The notes beneath the pieces were generated by a model, which saw only the letters and a program-made list of their open reading frames with translations, was not told where the DNA came from and did not search any database. Of a stretch of DNA of 41,886 bases, positions 17,540-25,950 are shown piece after piece. Made by a program: the position numbers and the translations under genes. Positions within the stretch are counted from its first letter, which is position 1. Every line of letters starts with the position of its first letter. This DNA is from an uncultured Erysipelotrichaceae bacterium (GTDB taxonomy: Bacteria; Bacillota_I; Bacilli_A; RF39; UBA660), in NCBI GenBank assembly GCA_948442015.1, contig CAOJRP010000014.1, positions 1 to 41,886 on the forward strand. The letters are read 5' to 3'.

Positions 17540-17615
17540 ATAAAGACACGAGATAATTGCTCGTTGCCTTTAAGATGTTTGTGCTGATACAGCAATGTAT
17601 CAGCTTATTTTATTT
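17540..17615 (+). ncRNA. candidate antisense antitoxin RNA, copy 2
   Basis: Same design as copy 1. The terminator hairpin is GCTGATACA-GCAA-TGTATCAGC (17583-17604). The stem is identical, but the loop GCAA is the reverse complement of the TTGC loop in copy 1. The 5' part differs (GACACGAGATAATTGC here, GACACGAAATATGC in copy 1). Confidence 0.55.
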
Positions 17616-17690
17616 ATGCAATAGCAAGTAAATTTGCATAAATAGAATTATGTATATGATTTTAAATAATCTATCAATTATTCTCTTCAT
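17610..17690 (-). CDS. 26-residue hydrophobic peptide, candidate type I toxin, copy 2
   Basis: Nucleotide-identical to copy 1 over the whole ORF and ribosome binding site, so the peptide is the same. Its mRNA would start near 17766 with GACACGAGATATTG. That start is complementary to its own far 3' end (TATCTCGTGTC), so the message could fold back on itself, as hok and Fst messages do. Promoter at 17773-17801. Confidence 0.6.
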   Translation of the reverse strand: MKRIIDRLFKIIYIILFMQIYLLLHK

Positions 17691-17772
17691 ACGCATACAC
17701 CTCCAAATTTTTAATACCCCCTAAAGAAGTCACTAAAAATAAAGGCATTAAACAATATCTCGTGTCAAGGAT

Positions 17773-17801
17773 ACTTTAGCACAAATAAAAAGGCTTGTAA
17801 A
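17773..17801 (-). promoter_or_regulatory. promoter of candidate toxin 2
   Basis: Reverse strand TTTACA, 17-nt spacer, TAAAGT with upstream TGC; same boxes as copy 1. Confidence 0.6.
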
Positions 17802-18015
17802 ACCACGATTTTTGGATTATTGTAACATAAAAAATACAATAATCTAATTATTGCTTAACAAAAATTGAATTATTGATAAAAATTTTTGATAGTAATCAAA
17901 AAATTGGTAAATTTAAAAAATTTCAAATCAGCAAAAAATATTTATTTTTTCTTTTACTTTTTATCTATTCAGTTATGAATTGTAACAAAATTTTTCAATT
18001 CATATTTACATTTAT

Positions 18016-19038
18016 TTATTTTTTAAAAGTACTAGAAATATTATCACTTTCTTCAAAGTTTATCATATTAATATCAAATTCCGAAACATCTTTTATTTTA
18101 TTAATATAATTTTGAATAGTTTCATAAGTAGCTAATAGTTCTTTATTTTTCACATCTATTAAGTGTTTCCCTTTTAATCTAAAAAATTCTTCAACTGTGA
18201 TACCGAATTGGAATAATTTTTCGTCAATTAAATCCATTAGTTTTAAAGACTCTAAAACCTTTTCTATGCTAAACAAAGAAATTGTATCTTCAGTAATATT
18301 TCTTAGAGCAAAATAATCCACATAATTTAAATTTCTGCTTTCTAATTTTTCTTTACATTCTTTTAATTCTTCTTCTCTTTTTATTTTTAATTTAAATATA
18401 ATTTCATTAATTTCACGTATTTTATTTAAAAAGACTTCTCGGTCAAATGAAACACGATTTTTTGAATCTAAATATACATCAAAATTAATGAGCTTTCTAC
18501 TATACAATGTTTGTAGTTCTACTTCTATCTTTTTATAAAAGTCCTGAAAATCATCAAATGCTATAGCTCTTGCTTCATAAGTATTTAATGTTTCTCTTAA
18601 GTTCTCTTTTTTATAATATAAATTATCTAATAAACTATTAAATAGGAACCACTTCGAATTAGCAACAATTTCTCTTTCTTTTTTTAAAGTTTTATTATAC
18701 TTATTAAATAAAGGTTCCATTTCATCTAAAAATTTAATATATTCTTCACGTTTTTCATTATATCTATCTATATCACTTTTAAATAACGTTTCAAAAATAA
18801 CGTCACTAGTTGCATGAGACATAGAATTATTTATTAACATATCATATTGTTTCCTTTTTTGAAGGTTACCTAAAACAGCATATGCTTCTCCAGCCTCTTT
18901 AAATTTAACTTCTGCTTCTTTATCACCTTTAGTATTATCAGGATGATATAATTTAGCTAATCTTTTATATGCTTTATCAATTTCTTCTTTTGAAGACGTT
19001 TGCGAAACTTGAAGAATTTTATAATAATCTTTATTCAT
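18016..19038 (-). CDS. J-domain protein with long helical C-terminus
   Basis: A 340-residue protein with a clear N-terminal J domain (residues 1-70): [23 protein letters not shown] at 32-34, and the helix IV region ending [12 protein letters not shown]. It lacks the Gly/Phe region, zinc centre and C-terminal substrate domains of DnaJ. Instead it has about 270 residues of charged helices and coiled coil. It should stimulate a DnaK ATPase, with the tail giving a specific target. RBS AAGGAG before ATG 19038. It lies 11 nt downstream of the next gene and is co-transcribed with it. Confidence 0.85.
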   Translation of the reverse strand: MNKDYYKILQVSQTSSKEEIDKAYKRLAKLYHPDNTKGDKEAEVKFKEAGEAYAVLGNLQKRKQYDMLINNSMSHATSDVIFETLFKSDIDRYNEKREEYIKFLDEMEPLFNKYNKTLKKEREIVANSKWFLFNSLLDNLYYKKENLRETLNTYEARAIAFDDFQDFYKKIEVELQTLYSRKLINFDVYLDSKNRVSFDREVFLNKIREINEIIFKLKIKREEELKECKEKLESRNLNYVDYFALRNITEDTISLFSIEKVLESLKLMDLIDEKLFQFGITVEEFFRLKGKHLIDVKNKELLATYETIQNYINKIKDVSEFDINMINFEESDNISSTFKK

Positions 19039-19049
19039 GAACTTACTCC

Positions 19050-20318
19050 TTAATTAACAAAATACTCATGATAGTATTCATTATCTTTTAATAAACTTTT
19101 TTTAACTTTCTTCCCTGTTAAAGTAAAAGTTACTTCATACCCTACAGTACCTTCATTTTTAGATAATAAAATCAAGTAAAAAGCCTCTCTATCATTTCTT
19201 GTTGTATAATCGGATTTTAATCTAGAATAAATATATTCATCAGTCATTTCAATAACTTTTCGATTATAATCATTATCAAGTCCTTTAATGTATAAAAAGT
19301 TATCCACATTTACTACTTTATAACTATCTATTAAATTATAAATATTACTGCCATCTTCCCTACTTATTAAATCACCATCTAAATCATATTTTAAGAGCTC
19401 ATTATTCAAAACCACATATAAATATTTTTTTGATACTGTCCACAATCCTTGTTCTATACCACTAGCTATAAGTTTTCCATTTAAAGAATATAAAGTATAG
19501 TTATTTTGATCTCTAATAGCAATAAAATTATCAACTACATCATATGTCACACTATTAAAATCATTTCTATTTTCGTTAAATAAAGCACTACTAGTTGCAA
19601 TATCTAAAAAAGAAGCATTTACACTATTATTACTTTCAAAAAAATTATATTTATTACCTATTAAATAGTTTCCATTACTAATAATCGTAAAAAAATCATA
19701 AATATTTTCAAATTTCTTCTTATCACTAGTTAAATCATAAAACCCTGAAATAGAATACTTATTTCGAAAACCATAATTTTGTAAACCACTATAATAAACA
19801 ATACCAGCTATATTCTTATCATTCATTACTAACTTATAATCTTCAAAAGTACTTTCTAAATTTACTGTATATTTTTTCTTTGTTCCAATATCATAAATTT
19901 TTAAAACTTCATCTAAATATAATATAAATTCATCATTGATATCTTTAATTTGGGCATTACTATTAATAACTAAAAAAGTGAAAGCTGCTTCTGTACACCT
20001 TAATTCCTCTCTTTTAGAGCAAAGCTTATCCCCATCTTTATAAACAGTCAAAGAGATATTAGCATCTTCATTATTGATTAAAGTTAAATTAGGAATTTTA
20101 GACACTTCTTCTTTTTTTACTGGTTCTTTAGGAGTTTCTTCTTCCTTTTGCTTTTCTGTTATAGTTGGAATATTTTGTTCTTTCTTCATCTCTTGTTTCT
20201 TATTTAAAAATTTGATTCCAAAATAAAGAAGAGCTAAAAAAGCAATAACTCCAATAGTTACAAAAAAGAAAATATTATCTTTCAAACTCTTTACTTTTTC
20301 TCTTGGTAATTCGTGCAA
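19050..20318 (-). CDS. membrane-anchored protein with propeller-like repeats, unknown
   Basis: A 422-residue protein: short N-terminus, one membrane helix (about residues 19-39), a Lys/Glu/Pro linker, then a beta-rich outside domain with recurring strands ([49 protein letters not shown]). These look like a beta-propeller, though no named family is recognised. A Cys pair ([13 protein letters not shown]) may form a disulfide. Start taken as TTG 20318 behind AAGGGTGA; the GTG at 20327 lies inside that site. It follows enolase by 14 nt and precedes the J-domain gene. Confidence 0.65.
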   Translation of the reverse strand: MHELPREKVKSLKDNIFFFVTIGVIAFLALLYFGIKFLNKKQEMKKEQNIPTITEKQKEEETPKEPVKKEEVSKIPNLTLINNEDANISLTVYKDGDKLCSKREELRCTEAAFTFLVINSNAQIKDINDEFILYLDEVLKIYDIGTKKKYTVNLESTFEDYKLVMNDKNIAGIVYYSGLQNYGFRNKYSISGFYDLTSDKKKFENIYDFFTIISNGNYLIGNKYNFFESNNSVNASFLDIATSSALFNENRNDFNSVTYDVVDNFIAIRDQNNYTLYSLNGKLIASGIEQGLWTVSKKYLYVVLNNELLKYDLDGDLISREDGSNIYNLIDSYKVVNVDNFLYIKGLDNDYNRKVIEMTDEYIYSRLKSDYTTRNDREAFYLILLSKNEGTVGYEVTFTLTGKKVKKSLLKDNEYYHEYFVN

Positions 20319-20332
20319 TTTAATCACCCTTT

Positions 20333-21559
20333 TTATTTAGTTAGTTTTTCTTCAATCCTTAATAATCTATTATACTTAGCAATTCGCTCTCCTCTTGATA
20401 AAGAACCAGTTTTAATATAAGGTATATTTAATCCAACAGCTAAATCAGCTATAAAAGTATCTTCCGTTTCTCCACTTCGATGAGATATAACCATTTTATA
20501 ATTAGCTTTACGAGCAGTCATTATAGTGTCAACCATCTCGGTTACTGTTCCAACTTGATTAGCTTTTAATAAAATGGCATTCCCTGCATTCATACTTATC
20601 GCTTTTTCAAGCAACTTTTTATGTGTTACAAACGTATCGTCACCAACGAGCATGATATTAGCGCCTATTATTTCTGTTAGTTTAGCTAAAGAGTCAAAAT
20701 CACTTTCATCAAAAGGGTCTTCAATACTAACAATTGGATAGTTTTGCAATAAATTGATATAATATTCCATTAATAAAGCACTAGTTAAAGTCTTACCTTC
20801 CATAGTATACGTATCAGTTTCCTTATTATATAATTCACTAGCTGCAACATCCATAGCAATAAAAATATCTTTTCCAGGAACATATCCAGCACTCTCAATT
20901 GCTTGCATAATTAATTTTAAAGCAGCTTCATTATTTTCTAAACTTGGGGCAAAACCGCCTTCATCGCCTACATTCGTATTTAACTTATTCTCTTTTAAAA
21001 TCTTCTTTAGTTCATGAAAAACTTCACTACCTGCTCTTAATTTCTCTTTAAACGTTTTGACAACTGGAACTATCATAAACTCTTGAATATCTAAATTATT
21101 ATCAGCATGAGATTTTCCATTTATTATATTCATCATAGGTATTGGTAGAGTAACTTTCCCACTTGATACATATTCATAAAGCTCTTTATTAACACTCTTA
21201 GCTCCAGCTTTTAGACAAGCTAAAGAAACAGCTAAAATGGCATTAGCACCTAATTTACTTTTATTTTCTGTACCATCTAATCTAATTAAAGTATTATCTA
21301 TTTTAACTTGGTCAAGAGTCATACCCATTAAAGCTGGTTTTATAATTGTTGTAATATTACGAATACCTTTTATAACACCTTTACCATGATATCTTGAGTC
21401 GTTATCCCTAAGTTCCAAATCTTCCCTACTACCTGTTGATGCACCACTTGGAACTGAAACCGTAGCTTTAACCCCATTACTTAAAATAACATCGACTTCA
21501 ATAGTTGGATTACCTCTTGAATCAAGTATCTCTCTTGCTAAAATATCTCCTATTTTCAT
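20333..21559 (-). CDS. eno: enolase
   Basis: A 408-residue glycolytic enzyme converting 2-phosphoglycerate to phosphoenolpyruvate. Visible are ILDSRGNPTIEVDV, GASTGSRE, GDEGGFAP, the Mg ligands in AMDVAASE, SIEDPF and VGDD, the catalytic Lys in LLKANQVGT, SHRSGETED and IKTGSLSRGERIAKYNRLL. It is about 20 residues shorter than usual. Conserved positions differ: NIINGKSHADNN has Lys where NIINGG is usual, and LKANQVGTVTE replaces IKPNQIGTLTE. Start ATG 21559 follows AGGTGA. Own promoter at 21586-21613. Other glycolytic genes are not nearby. Confidence 0.94.
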   Translation of the reverse strand: MKIGDILAREILDSRGNPTIEVDVILSNGVKATVSVPSGASTGSREDLELRDNDSRYHGKGVIKGIRNITTIIKPALMGMTLDQVKIDNTLIRLDGTENKSKLGANAILAVSLACLKAGAKSVNKELYEYVSSGKVTLPIPMMNIINGKSHADNNLDIQEFMIVPVVKTFKEKLRAGSEVFHELKKILKENKLNTNVGDEGGFAPSLENNEAALKLIMQAIESAGYVPGKDIFIAMDVAASELYNKETDTYTMEGKTLTSALLMEYYINLLQNYPIVSIEDPFDESDFDSLAKLTEIIGANIMLVGDDTFVTHKKLLEKAISMNAGNAILLKANQVGTVTEMVDTIMTARKANYKMVISHRSGETEDTFIADLAVGLNIPYIKTGSLSRGERIAKYNRLLRIEEKLTK

Positions 21560-21585
21560 TAAAATCACCTATAATCCTATAATAA

Positions 21586-21613
21586 GTATAGAATATCTAA
21601 AAATAGAGTGCAA
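21586..21613 (-). promoter_or_regulatory. enolase promoter
   Basis: Reverse strand TTGCAC, 16-nt spacer, TATACT, about 25 bp upstream of the eno ATG. Confidence 0.65.
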
Positions 21614-21641
21614 GAAAAAAAGGAAGTACTAAACATTCCCT

Positions 21642-22211
21642 TTACTTAAATAATTTTAATAATTCTTTACTTCTTTTTCTAAATAATAGCCATTGCATTG
21701 TATCAAAGATTGCATAACAAACAATAAACACTCCAATAACTCTTGTAATAAAGACATTAGCAGAGAATGGATTTATAATTAATGCTCCACCCATAGCAAT
21801 TAGTCCTATTGATAAAATTCCAATTAATGGCCATATCTCTTCTTTATTATTATAAAAAGCAAAGGCATAATAAAGTTTAATTAATCCATTTACAAGAATT
21901 ACAATACCAACACTTATAGCTAGTATATTAGACACTAAATTAGGCTTTGCTATAATTACAATACCTAAAATTAACTTTAATAATGCATTTAAGATACTAA
22001 CATTAAATAGTTTTCCTGCTAGTTTACGATACAAAAATCTTATTCCTGAAATAATAGCACTAGCTACTATTAATATTCCAAAAGACCTTGTAAAAATTTC
22101 TAACGAAAAATTTGTTTTAAATAACAAAAAGAAACCAAATATAGCATAGATTATATCTTCTAAAATCGACCCAAATATTATTTTATTAAAATTCTTTCTT
22201 ACCCTTTTCAT
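21642..22211 (-). CDS. DUF308/HdeD-family membrane protein
   Basis: A 189-residue protein with about six membrane helices in two similar halves, the layout of the DUF308 (HdeD-like) family. Gly-rich helices (YAIFGFFLLF, LILGIVIIAKPNLV, IGLIAMGGALIINPF) carry the family's repeated pattern of a helix ending in xxP. Basic C-terminus. ATG 22211 follows GAGGTG; an upstream ATG at 22235 has no such site. Role unknown; HdeD is acid-stress linked in E. coli. Confidence 0.8.
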   Translation of the reverse strand: MKRVRKNFNKIIFGSILEDIIYAIFGFFLLFKTNFSLEIFTRSFGILIVASAIISGIRFLYRKLAGKLFNVSILNALLKLILGIVIIAKPNLVSNILAISVGIVILVNGLIKLYYAFAFYNNKEEIWPLIGILSIGLIAMGGALIINPFSANVFITRVIGVFIVCYAIFDTMQWLLFRKRSKELLKLFK

Positions 22212-22264
22212 ATCTTTAACACCTCGTATTATCATTTTAAAACACTTATCATTTTATGTCAATG

Positions 22265-22292
22265 TTGCATTTATCAATATTTATGCTATAAT
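22265..22292 (+). promoter_or_regulatory. promoter of the FemX-type gene
   Basis: TTGCAT, 16-nt spacer, TATAAT with TGC directly before the -10 (extended -10). About 28 bp before the ATG. Confidence 0.75.
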
Positions 22293-22320
22293 AAAGACAT
22301 TTTAGGAAGGGGTAAAAGCT

Positions 22321-23565
22321 ATGAAAATAAAAATACTTTCTATTTTTGAGTTTGATGACTATGCTAAAAATCATCCATTAAGAAGTTTTCAACAAAGTTC
22401 TTCATTTGCTATTTTCATGGCTGAAAAAGGATATGACTATGATTTAGTTGGATTTGTAGATGAAGAAGGTAATATTAAAGCCGCTTCTTTAATAGTTTTC
22501 AAAAGTATTGGAAAAATTAATAAATATGGTTATGCTCCAAAAGGTTTCTTAATTGATTATAATGATATTAACATACTAAAAGATTTTACCGAAAAACTTA
22601 AAAAATATTATAAAAGAAAAAATGTTGCTTTTATTAAAATAAATCCTGAAATTGCAATTGGAGAAATTGACAATAAAACTCATTATGTTATGTATAATAA
22701 TAATGCGACATTAGAAAGTACTTTAGAAAGTCTTGGTTATAAAAAGTTACCAAACAACTTACGTTTTGAATCTCTTCAACCAAGATTTGAAGCAATAATT
22801 CCTTTAAAAGAATATAAATTCAGAGATTTTTCGAAACCAACAAGAAATAAAATTAGAAAGAATTATCGTAAAGGTTTATCAATTCAAAAAGTAGGAAGAG
22901 ACGAAATAGACATTCTTTATAACTTTATTAAGAATAAAAAAGATAAAACTTTAAATTATTATAAAAATTATTATAATGTTTTTGCTAAAAATAATAATGC
23001 CGATGTCTTTCTAGTTAAAATTAACTTTGAACAGTCACTACTTTATTCAAAAGAAGAATATAAAAAAGAAGAAGAAAGAAATGAAGTATTAAGTGAAATA
23101 GTTAAAAAGAATCCAACTGAAGAAAATATCGAAGTTAAAATGCAATCTGATAAAACACTTCTCACATTTAAAAATGATATTATTACAGCTACACATGAGT
23201 TAGGCAGTAAAAAAGAAGAGTTTATAGCTGGTGCAATTACAATTAAACATGAAAATAGAGTAAGTATTTTAATAAGTGGTTATGATAAAAGATATAAAAG
23301 ATATAGTCCTAATTATTTCTTACATTACCAATTATGTGAATATTATAAAAAAGATTATGACTATTTAGACTTAAATGGTCTTACAGGAGACTTTAAAAAA
23401 GATAACCCTTATTATGGTTTAAATGAGTTTAAACTAGGTTTTAATCCCAAAGCTTATGAGTTTATCGGCGAATTTGATTTAATTATTAATAAAGGTGCTT
23501 ATAAACTACTTGATAGAAATGGTTTATTAATGAAAGAGTTTAACAGAAAACAAAAAGGAGCTTAA
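22321..23565 (+). CDS. FemA/FemX-family peptidoglycan bridge aminoacyltransferase
   Basis: A 414-residue cytosolic enzyme of the Fem family. These transfer amino acids from aminoacyl-tRNA to the stem-peptide Lys of lipid II. Visible are RSFQQSSSFAIFMAEKGYDY (Fem N-terminus), two GNAT-like halves, the charged coiled-coil insertion (about 225-265, KEEYKKEEERNEVLSEIV), and the conserved end YLDLNGLTGDFKKDNPYYGLNEFKLGFNPK. Strong RBS AGGAAGGGG. It implies branched peptidoglycan, hence a walled cell. Donor residue and number added cannot be told. Confidence 0.9.
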   Translation: MKIKILSIFEFDDYAKNHPLRSFQQSSSFAIFMAEKGYDYDLVGFVDEEGNIKAASLIVFKSIGKINKYGYAPKGFLIDYNDINILKDFTEKLKKYYKRKNVAFIKINPEIAIGEIDNKTHYVMYNNNATLESTLESLGYKKLPNNLRFESLQPRFEAIIPLKEYKFRDFSKPTRNKIRKNYRKGLSIQKVGRDEIDILYNFIKNKKDKTLNYYKNYYNVFAKNNNADVFLVKINFEQSLLYSKEEYKKEEERNEVLSEIVKKNPTEENIEVKMQSDKTLLTFKNDIITATHELGSKKEEFIAGAITIKHENRVSILISGYDKRYKRYSPNYFLHYQLCEYYKKDYDYLDLNGLTGDFKKDNPYYGLNEFKLGFNPKAYEFIGEFDLIINKGAYKLLDRNGLLMKEFNRKQKGA

Positions 23566-23576
23566 AGCTCTTTTTA
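23552..23576. terminator. short convergent terminator
   Basis: AAGGAGC (23555-23561), loop TTAAA, GCTCTTT (23567-23573) then T and A runs. Both flanking stop codons lie within or beside the hairpin. Confidence 0.55.
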
Positions 23577-24572
23577 ATTATAAACTTTAAAAGTACAGTA
23601 TTCTTGTCTATTACTATAAAACAAATCATGTAATTCCTCTACTTTAGCACTTATTTCTTTAATCATTTTTTCTGACTTATTATTTCCATTTGTACTTAAA
23701 ATTACTAAATAATAAGGATTATCGGCATAAACTATTCCAACATTATGGAAGTATTCGTTATAACCACCATATTTAACTGCAGCTTTAGTTGTATCGGTTT
23801 TTATATAGTTTTCGTCAGATTCAGTAAACCAACTTTTTATTTCCTCCCCAAAGCTTTCCTCTTTATTAATTAATTCATTAAGTTTTTTTAAATATATTAA
23901 TGCATCGTTAACAGAAATATTTCCGTATTGGTCACCTACTAAAGCATTTGTAGCACCTAAACTAGTAGCATAATTTTTTAAATTTTTATAGCCAAAATAA
24001 TCATAAAGAATTATATGAGCACCATTATCACTTACCATAACAGCATTTTTAACTAAATCTTTTATACTTATATAACTTCCTACTTGTTGTTTGTTTAAAA
24101 ATTTACTATTAGGAATATTGTATATAGCTCTAAATAAAACTTTTTCATTTAAATCTAATTCTTTATTATAATATTTATCTATAGCATAAATTGCATCTAG
24201 TATTTTAACGGTACTTGCAGCATAATATATGGTTTTAGAATTATATGTATATTTAAAATCAGTCATAATATCTTCGTATCCAACACTTACATGATATTTT
24301 GATAAAATATCAGTTAACTCATCAATTTTATTTTGTAATACTTCATTTAATTCCTCTTCTTGGTATTTACCAGTCAAGCAGGCAGTATATTCTGTATATA
24401 GTTTGTCATCTTTTTCTTTGTTTTCTTGTGTAACTTCTTGAAACAAGTCAGTCTTATTTATTTTTACTACTCTATAGCCAATAATTACTGTAATTATAAG
24501 AACGAATAAAATTAAAATTTTATTGACACTCTTTTTCAGCTTTCTTTTTTTTCTTCTCTTTTTCCTAACCAT
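23574..24572 (-). CDS. class A beta-lactamase-fold serine hydrolase, membrane-anchored
   Basis: A 332-residue protein: very basic N-terminus, one membrane helix (about 19-36), then a penicillin-binding/class A beta-lactamase-like domain. Motifs: S120-T-V-K123, SDN at 181-183, and K267-Y-G-G in place of KTG. The Glu166-type loop is not obvious, so it may be a DD-peptidase-like or non-lactamase hydrolase rather than a resistance enzyme. The active site faces outside. ATG 24572 follows AGGTGG; the ATG at 24587 is rejected. It converges on the FemX gene and could share a cell-wall theme with it. Confidence 0.85.
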   Translation of the reverse strand: MVRKKRRKKRKLKKSVNKILILFVLIITVIIGYRVVKINKTDLFQEVTQENKEKDDKLYTEYTACLTGKYQEEELNEVLQNKIDELTDILSKYHVSVGYEDIMTDFKYTYNSKTIYYAASTVKILDAIYAIDKYYNKELDLNEKVLFRAIYNIPNSKFLNKQQVGSYISIKDLVKNAVMVSDNGAHIILYDYFGYKNLKNYATSLGATNALVGDQYGNISVNDALIYLKKLNELINKEESFGEEIKSWFTESDENYIKTDTTKAAVKYGGYNEYFHNVGIVYADNPYYLVILSTNGNNKSEKMIKEISAKVEELHDLFYSNRQEYCTFKVYN

Positions 24573-24673
24573 TATACCACCTAACATCTATTATATTATA
24601 TCAATTATAGTTAAAAGTGTCATTTAAAACTTTTTTAATTAATATTGGATATATTTATTTTCCTTAAAAGCAT

Positions 24674-24697
24674 AAAAAAAGAGCATTACTGCCCTTT
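24674..24697 (-). terminator. str operon terminator after tuf
   Basis: Reverse strand AAAGGGCA-GTAA-TGCTCTTT (one G-U pair) followed by T tract. Confidence 0.85.
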
Positions 24698-24704
24698 AAT
24701 TTAA

Positions 24705-25880
24705 TTATTCAACAATTTCTGAAACTGTACCAGCACCAACAGTACGTCCACCTTCACGAATAGAGAATTTAGTACCGTTTTCAAGTGCTACTGGAGCAAT
24801 TAATTCAACAGTCATGTCAACGTTATCACCAGGCATAACCATTTCAACACCAGCAGGTAATTCAACAACACCTGTTACATCAGTAGTTCTGAAATAGAAT
24901 TGAGGTCTGTAGTTTGTAAAGAATGGAGTATGTCTTCCACCTTCTTCTTTGCTTAGTACATAAACTGAAGCTTTGAATTTATGATGTGGAGTAACACTTC
25001 CTGGTTTAGCAAGAACTTGTCCTCTTTCAACTTCATCTCTTGCAATACCTCTTAATAATGCACCAGCATTATCACCAGCAACTGCAGAATCAAGTTGTTT
25101 TCTAAACATTTCAATACCAGTAACAACTGTTTTCTTAGTATCTTTTAATCCAACAATTTCAACTTCGTCATTAAGATTTAATTGTCCTCTTTCAACACGT
25201 CCTGTAACAACAGTACCACGTCCTGAAATTGTAAATACGTCTTCAATACTCATTAAGAATGGTTTATCTAATTCTCTAACTGGAGATGGAATATATTCAT
25301 CACATGCAGCAATTAAAGCTTTAATAGAACCAGCACCAGTATCACTTTCGTCACCTTCAAGTGCTTTAAGTGCAGAACCTCTAATGATTGGACATTCAGT
25401 ATCGAATCCATATTCACCTAAGATTTCTCTAATTTCCATTTCTACTAAGTCTAATAATTCAGTATCATCAACTTGATCACATTTATTCATATAGACTAGA
25501 ATTTTTGGAACTCCAACTTGTCTAGCAAGTAAGATATGTTCTCTAGTTTGTGGCATAACACCATCTGATGCAGATACAACTAAGATTGCACCATCCATTT
25601 GTGCTGCACCTGTAATCATGTTTTTAACATAGTCAGCATGTCCTGGACAATCTACGTGAGCATAATGACGTTTTTCAGTTTCATACTCAACGTGTGAAGT
25701 ATTAATTGTAATACCTCTTTCTCTTTCTTCTGGAGCTTTGTCAATATTTGCATAATCAACAAATTCTTTACCAAAATATTTTGTAATAGCAGCAGTTAAT
25801 GTAGTTTTACCATGGTCAACGTGTCCAATAGTACCTATATTAACGTGCTCTTTAGAACGGTCAAATTTTTCTTTTGCCAT
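24705..25880 (-). CDS. tuf: elongation factor Tu
   Basis: A 391-residue GTPase that carries aminoacyl-tRNA to the ribosome. GTP-binding motifs [32 protein letters not shown] and NKCD are all present, followed by domain II ([13 protein letters not shown]) and domain III with the conserved C-terminal [13 protein letters not shown]. Length is normal. It is the last gene of the str operon and is followed by a terminator. RBS AAGGAAGG. Confidence 0.98.
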   Translation of the reverse strand: MAKEKFDRSKEHVNIGTIGHVDHGKTTLTAAITKYFGKEFVDYANIDKAPEERERGITINTSHVEYETEKRHYAHVDCPGHADYVKNMITGAAQMDGAILVVSASDGVMPQTREHILLARQVGVPKILVYMNKCDQVDDTELLDLVEMEIREILGEYGFDTECPIIRGSALKALEGDESDTGAGSIKALIAACDEYIPSPVRELDKPFLMSIEDVFTISGRGTVVTGRVERGQLNLNDEVEIVGLKDTKKTVVTGIEMFRKQLDSAVAGDNAGALLRGIARDEVERGQVLAKPGSVTPHHKFKASVYVLSKEEGGRHTPFFTNYRPQFYFRTTDVTGVVELPAGVEMVMPGDNVDMTVELIAPVALENGTKFSIREGGRTVGAGTVSEIVE

Positions 25881-25950
25881 ATTCTTTTCCTTCCTTCCTT
25901 GTATACATATTTATTTTATCTAATGCTTGACATATTTTCAAGTATTATTT

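Larger units (their letters stand above)
17498..17923. repeat. tandem duplication, copy 2
   Basis: Second copy of the 17051-17477 unit in the same orientation, offset by 447-449 bp. See copy 1 for the pattern of differences. Confidence 0.9.

Noticed and set aside
17873-18109. 78-codon plus-strand frame
   Set aside because: It overlaps the end of the J-domain gene antisense and consists of AT-rich repeat sequence.
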